Source: Planctomycetota bacterium
GTDB lineage: Bacteria; Planctomycetota; Phycisphaerae; WQYP01
Length of the DNA: 7,816 nucleotides
Assembly: GCA_021816165.1 (NCBI GenBank)
Contig: JAKAYZ010000073.1
Span: 1-7,816, forward strand
Direction of reading: 5' to 3'
A program made the translations under genes and the position numbers. The notes beneath the pieces are model-generated. The model searched no databases. It saw only the letters and a program-made list of their open reading frames with translations, and was not told where the DNA came from. Positions 5,763-7,816 of this stretch are shown here, piece after piece (position 1 is the first letter of the stretch; every line of letters starts with the position of its first letter).

Positions 5763-6551
5763 TCAGGCGGCCAATTTCTCTGCGAAATCGACCAATATGG
5801 TCCGCACCACTACTTCGACGACGGGTTCGTCGGCTACCACCACAATCCCCGTATCCACCACCGCAATCGCCGGAACCTCCGCCTCCAGTGCCGCTACCAA
5901 CCCGGCCACCGCAGCGGCCACGAAAATGCTGTTGGCCTGGTCGGTGGTGGAAAAATCAAGGCTCACATCCAGCTTGAAATGGTGGCATTTAACACTGAAG
6001 AAATGCACGTAGGAGAGGCTTCCCTTCATCTTTACACGCAGCGAATCCCAAGCGAGGGCCGTGGCCAGAACGGTCGCATCCACCTGCAACGGACCGTCCG
6101 AGGCGGCCGCCGTCGCCCCAAATTGGGCCTTCAAAAAGCCGCCAATAAAATGGCCGCTCAGATGCGGCGGCCACCCGAGATGTGGATTCTTGTGTGCGTG
6201 AGGGATGGCCGTGATACTGTACTTGCCCTTCGCTTCCACCCCCGCCGCTGCCAGTACATAGTTGACGAACGGTATCGTCAGATTCACCTCTTTGCTGATT
6301 TTGATGGTTCCGTGCCAAGCGTTGCCCGTTACGGTAACTGCCAACCCCGCCCCATCCACATTCCCTACCGGGCTGCTTTGGACGTACTCGTAAAGATTGA
6401 TTCCGCCTTGGTAGCCGATCGGGTCGCGGGTAAGCCATCTGCCCAGATGCGCGGCGTAATACCGATTCCGCACATAATAATTCTGCGTTACGGCATCGGC
6501 ATAATAGTTGCCACCGCCCCTGAGAATTTTATTTTCAGCAATTGCGACCAT
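5763..6551 (-). CDS. Orphan RHS-core protein with a different unrecognised C-terminal domain (RHS-2)
   Basis: This is a 262-residue protein. The ATG at 6551 is chosen because it aligns exactly with the RHS-1 start and has GAGG 7 nt upstream; the codon before it is an in-frame TTG. Residues 1-71 are an RHS core like that of RHS-1: ADAVTQNYYVRNRYY, LGRWLTRDPIGYQGG, INLYEYV and VDGAGL. The usual DPxGL is here DGAGL, again without the Pro. Residues 72-262 have no resemblance to the RHS-1 tail. They include a His-rich stretch (AIPHAHKNPHLGWPPHLSGH, about 120-139), a segment VHFFSVKCHHFKLDVSLDF, and a long hydrophobic Val/Ala-rich end (IFVAAAVAGLVAALEAEVPA, then IVVVADEPVVEVVV). I do not recognise the fold. 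The end could be beta strands or a membrane-inserting segment. No signal peptide is present. An in-frame TGA four codons upstream shows the gene is complete as it stands. Like RHS-1, it could be a polymorphic-toxin tip or a decayed remnant. Confidence 0.82.
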   Translation of the reverse strand: MVAIAENKILRGGGNYYADAVTQNYYVRNRYYAAHLGRWLTRDPIGYQGGINLYEYVQSSPVGNVDGAGLAVTVTGNAWHGTIKISKEVNLTIPFVNYVLAAAGVEAKGKYSITAIPHAHKNPHLGWPPHLSGHFIGGFLKAQFGATAAASDGPLQVDATVLATALAWDSLRVKMKGSLSYVHFFSVKCHHFKLDVSLDFSTTDQANSIFVAAAVAGLVAALEAEVPAIAVVDTGIVVVADEPVVEVVVRTILVDFAEKLAA

Positions 6552-6566
6552 CAATCGGCCTCAAAA
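6339..6566 (-). repeat. RHS-core direct repeat, copy 2
   Basis: This is the partner of 1424-1651, same orientation, ungapped, offset 4915 bp. It covers codons 1-71 of RHS-2, the ATG, the SD and the in-frame TGA upstream of the ATG. Most differences are single-base changes, several of them synonymous, which suggests selection on the protein for some time after duplication. Confidence 0.85.
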
Positions 6567-6584
6567 CTGCAATCAACAACCCGG

Positions 6585-6613
6585 AACATAACGCGCCGGG
6601 GTGGGGCGTGCAA
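6585..6613 (-). promoter_or_regulatory. Candidate promoter of RHS-2
   Basis: On the minus strand TTGCAC (6613-6608) and TATGTT (6590-6585) are 17 bp apart, 3/6 and 4/6 matches to consensus. They are weak alone. The boxes lie exactly 4915 bp from those of RHS-1, that is, at the same distance from the start codon, which is the main support. Confidence 0.35.
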
Positions 6614-6658
6614 GGAGGACGCAGCGATATTTCGCACACGAATGCGTTATTTTTTTAC

Positions 6659-6679
6659 CCGCCGGGACAAGCCCGGCGG
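6659..6679. repeat. GC-rich perfect hairpin
   Basis: CCGCCGGG (6659-6666) and CCCGGCGG (6672-6679) form a perfect 8-bp stem with loop ACAAG. A T-run lies on its left (plus strand), which is the wrong side for a terminator in either direction. It is more likely a REP-like or structural element. Confidence 0.6.
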
Positions 6680-6726
6680 CTCGCTGGGCCATCCGCATAT
6701 CGAATATTTTCACCGTTAACTTTGCG

Positions 6727-6760
6727 AACACCGCGGCTCGGTGTTATTTCGTATTTTTTT
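6727..6760 (+). terminator. Hairpin followed by a T-run, terminator-like on plus strand
   Basis: AACACCG (6727-6733) pairs perfectly with CGGTGTT (6739-6745) around a 5-nt loop, and TATTTTTTT ends at 6760. The T-run starts about 8 nt after the stem, which is further than ideal. No plus-strand gene ends upstream, so its use as a terminator is doubtful. Confidence 0.25.
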
Positions 6761-6770
6761 AGTTCTCTCC

Positions 6771-6878
6771 GTGGCTCTGCGCGAGATCGTAACCCTTCTC
6801 TGTGCGAGTTAAGGTATCATGCCGCTGGCATGATGATGTTTGTTGTTTTTTTTAGCGCACAGAGAAAAGAGCCACAGA
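6771..6878 (+). repeat. Structured intergenic repeat, copy A
   Basis: This is a 108-bp element repeated at 7083-7186. It has three nested stems: outer GTGGCTCT (6771-6778) with AGAGCCAC (6868-6875); middle TTCTCTGTGCG (6796-6806) with CGCACAGAGAA (6856-6866), 11 perfect pairs; inner ATCATGCC (6816-6823) with GGCATGAT (6827-6834). A T-rich stretch lies between the inner and middle right arms. CTCTGTG/CACAGAG phrases of this kind recur between genes in many environmental bacterial genomes, from general knowledge. Confidence 0.75.
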
Positions 6879-6949
6879 GGTTGTCTCATAGGATCATTCA
6901 CGCAATATTGGCCGCGTCATGGCGATCTGACAGGCTCATATCCAATATG

Positions 6950-7043
6950 CTTGGCGTTTCTTGGCGTCCTCTGCGACCTTTGCGGCGAATCAGGGTAATT
7001 CTTTGCACCGCCAAGAGCGCCAAGAGCGCGAAGACTTGGCGGA
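6950..7043. repeat. CGCCAAGAG inverted repeat with short tandem units
   Basis: The left arm has CTTGGCG at 6950-6956 and again at 6960-6966. The right arm has CGCCAAGAG twice in tandem (7009-7017 and 7018-7026) and a third degenerate unit, then ACTTGGCGG. The arms are imperfect inverted copies of each other over about 28 bp. It is a REP-like intergenic element of a type often seen in environmental bacterial genomes. Confidence 0.6.
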
Positions 7044-7082
7044 GCATTATGTCGTATCCTTTTTAATCATCACTGCGGTTCT

Positions 7083-7186
7083 GCGGCTCTGTGCGAGATA
7101 TAAAAACCTCTCTGTGTGAAATAATGTATCATGCCAATGGCATGATGATGTTTGTTTTTTTAGCGCGCAGAGAAAAGAGACACAGA
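7083..7186 (+). repeat. Structured intergenic repeat, copy B
   Basis: This is the second copy of 6771-6878, same orientation, offset 312 bp, shorter by 4 bp within the T-rich stretch. The inner ATCATGCC/GGCATGAT palindrome (7128-7135, 7139-7146) is unchanged while its 3-nt loop differs (AAT instead of GCT). The middle stem survives partly through G-U pairs if read as plus-strand RNA. The outer stem is weaker than in copy A. Confidence 0.75.
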
Positions 7187-7343
7187 TATTGCGTCACCGG
7201 TTCAAACGCGGCGCCTTGCATCCAAGCATTTCCGGCACATCACAGCTCTGCTATTACCGGGACAGGATCTTATACAGGGTTGCCAGCATGCCACACGCCC
7301 ATTACGCTTTCCGGGCTGTTGATTTTTGGTGGACTGGTAAATC

Positions 7344-7816
7344 ATGCTTATTGCAATTAATCTTATTCAGCCTTACATCGATAAACCTCTTACCGCCCCA
7401 TGGGTGCAGCATGCCCTCACCCACAGCGGGTTTGTGGTGGAGCACATTCACAACACCGGCTCTACCCAGGTGCTGGATGTGGAAGTCACCAGTAATCGGC
7501 CGGACTGCCAAAGCCATATCGGCATCGCACGCGAATTGGCGGTACTCTCCGGCGGAACGCTTCAGATTCCCCCGGCTGGCATCGCGCCGGCAGCGACCCG
7601 GCCGCAGGTGACCGATGCACTTACCATTGATCTTGCGGCTGACGACCGGTGTCCGTACTACAGCGCCACGGTTATAAAAAATGTGAAGGTGGCACCGTCA
7701 CCGGACTGGCTGGCCGGCGCGGTTGAATCGCTTGGCCTGCGCAGCGTCAATAATGTGGTGGATGGTACCAATTATGTGCTGATGCTTACGGGCCAGCCAT
7801 TGCATGCCTTTGATCG
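7344..7816 (+). CDS. pheT: Phenylalanine--tRNA ligase beta subunit, 5' part (partial)
   Basis: The beta chain of the tetrameric synthetase charges tRNA-Phe in the cytoplasm together with PheS. The ATG at 7344 opens 157 codons plus two bases to the window end; GGTGGA lies 10 nt upstream. Diagnostic stretches are the N-terminal KPLTAPWVQHALTHSGFVVE, then DVEVTSNRPDCQSHIGIARE, then SPDWLAGAVESLGLRSVNNV followed by VDGTNYVLMLTGQPLHAFD. These match the B1/B3/B4 region of bacterial PheT. In E. coli-type PheT a tRNA-binding EMAP/OB domain of roughly 150 residues separates the N-terminal segment from the TPNRPDC motif. Here the motif comes at residue 44 or so, so that domain is absent. This is the short form; I recall short PheT in planctomycetes. 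The gene stands without pheS directly upstream and diverges from the RHS array. Identification is near certain. Confidence 0.96.
   Translation, partial: MLIAINLIQPYIDKPLTAPWVQHALTHSGFVVEHIHNTGSTQVLDVEVTSNRPDCQSHIGIARELAVLSGGTLQIPPAGIAPAATRPQVTDALTIDLAADDRCPYYSATVIKNVKVAPSPDWLAGAVESLGLRSVNNVVDGTNYVLMLTGQPLHAFD

Larger units (their letters stand above)
6552..7343. other. 792-bp non-coding region between divergent RHS-2 and pheT
   Basis: No credible gene is seen on either strand. The plus-strand open frames here translate repeat DNA (for example TAKSAKSAKT). The region is richer in A/T than the genes and holds a GC-rich hairpin, a hairpin followed by a T-run, a duplicated structured element, and a CGCCAAGAG inverted repeat, each listed separately. 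The last 150 bp must hold the pheT promoter. The best pair I find is TTGCCA (7280-7285), 17 bp, TACGCT (7303-7308), which is weak. Confidence 0.6.

Noticed and set aside
6659..6690. GC-rich hairpin as a terminator of a gene on either strand
   Set aside because: The T-run is on the 5' side on plus and becomes an A-run after the stem on minus, so neither direction gives stem followed by U-run.
5691..6719. 342-codon plus-strand open frame
   Set aside because: It lies antisense to RHS-2 and to the start of TPR-2. Its translation mirrors the RHS core (the same antisense peptide recurs at 1343-1531) and has no domain-like pattern.
6542..7066. 174-codon plus-strand open frame between RHS-2 and pheT
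   Set aside because: Its translation runs through the hairpins and CGCCAAGAG repeats (TAKSAKSAKT), a typical artefact of repeat DNA. No start signal is seen.
7194..7215. tRNA-like GGTTCAAAC near 7200
   Set aside because: The flanking bases do not form a 5-bp T-stem and no acceptor, D or anticodon arms can be placed around it.
1..7816. CRISPR array, transposase, integrase or rRNA
   Set aside because: No regularly spaced repeats, no transposase or integrase motifs in any frame, and no rRNA-like sequence were seen.

Overview
The window looks like accessory DNA from a moderately GC-rich environmental bacterium. Codon use and GC look similar across the genes. The organism is not certain. A short-form pheT without an N-terminal EMAP/OB insertion, several TPR proteins, orphan RHS genes, and intergenic repeats built from CTCTGTG/CACAGAG and CGCCAAGAG phrases would fit the Planctomycetota/PVC group. 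This is an inference and not a demonstrated placement.

Layout. Positions 1-6551 carry a minus-strand series of six genes. Read 5' to 3' on that strand they are: RHS-2 (6551-5763), a TPR protein (5674-4430), a membrane protein made of two YcxB-like units (4272-3007), a second TPR protein paralogous to the first (3004-1769), RHS-1 (1636-800), and a signal-peptide protein (803 to beyond position 1). Gene junctions are tight inside sub-operons: a 2-nt gap between the membrane protein and the second TPR gene, and an ATGA overlap between RHS-1 and the secreted protein. Gaps of 132 and 157 bp separate the sub-operons. Positions 6552-7343 are non-coding and full of inverted repeats. From 7344 to the end, on the plus strand, is the 5' part of pheT (phenylalanyl-tRNA synthetase beta chain), the only clear housekeeping gene.

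The most interesting content is the pair of short RHS genes. Both start at the same point just inside the RHS core. They share about 71 N-terminal residues (58 of 71 identical by my alignment) and then carry completely different C-terminal regions of about 207 and 191 residues that I do not recognise. This is the pattern expected of orphan polymorphic-toxin tips with swapped C-termini. However, each has its own in-frame upstream stop codon, start codon and candidate promoter at identical offsets, so they look like independent short genes and not the broken ends of a long RHS gene.

The genes between and after them (two TPR paralogs, the duplicated YcxB-like membrane protein, the secreted protein) occupy the positions where immunity or accessory proteins would be expected. 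Nothing in the sequence proves that role.
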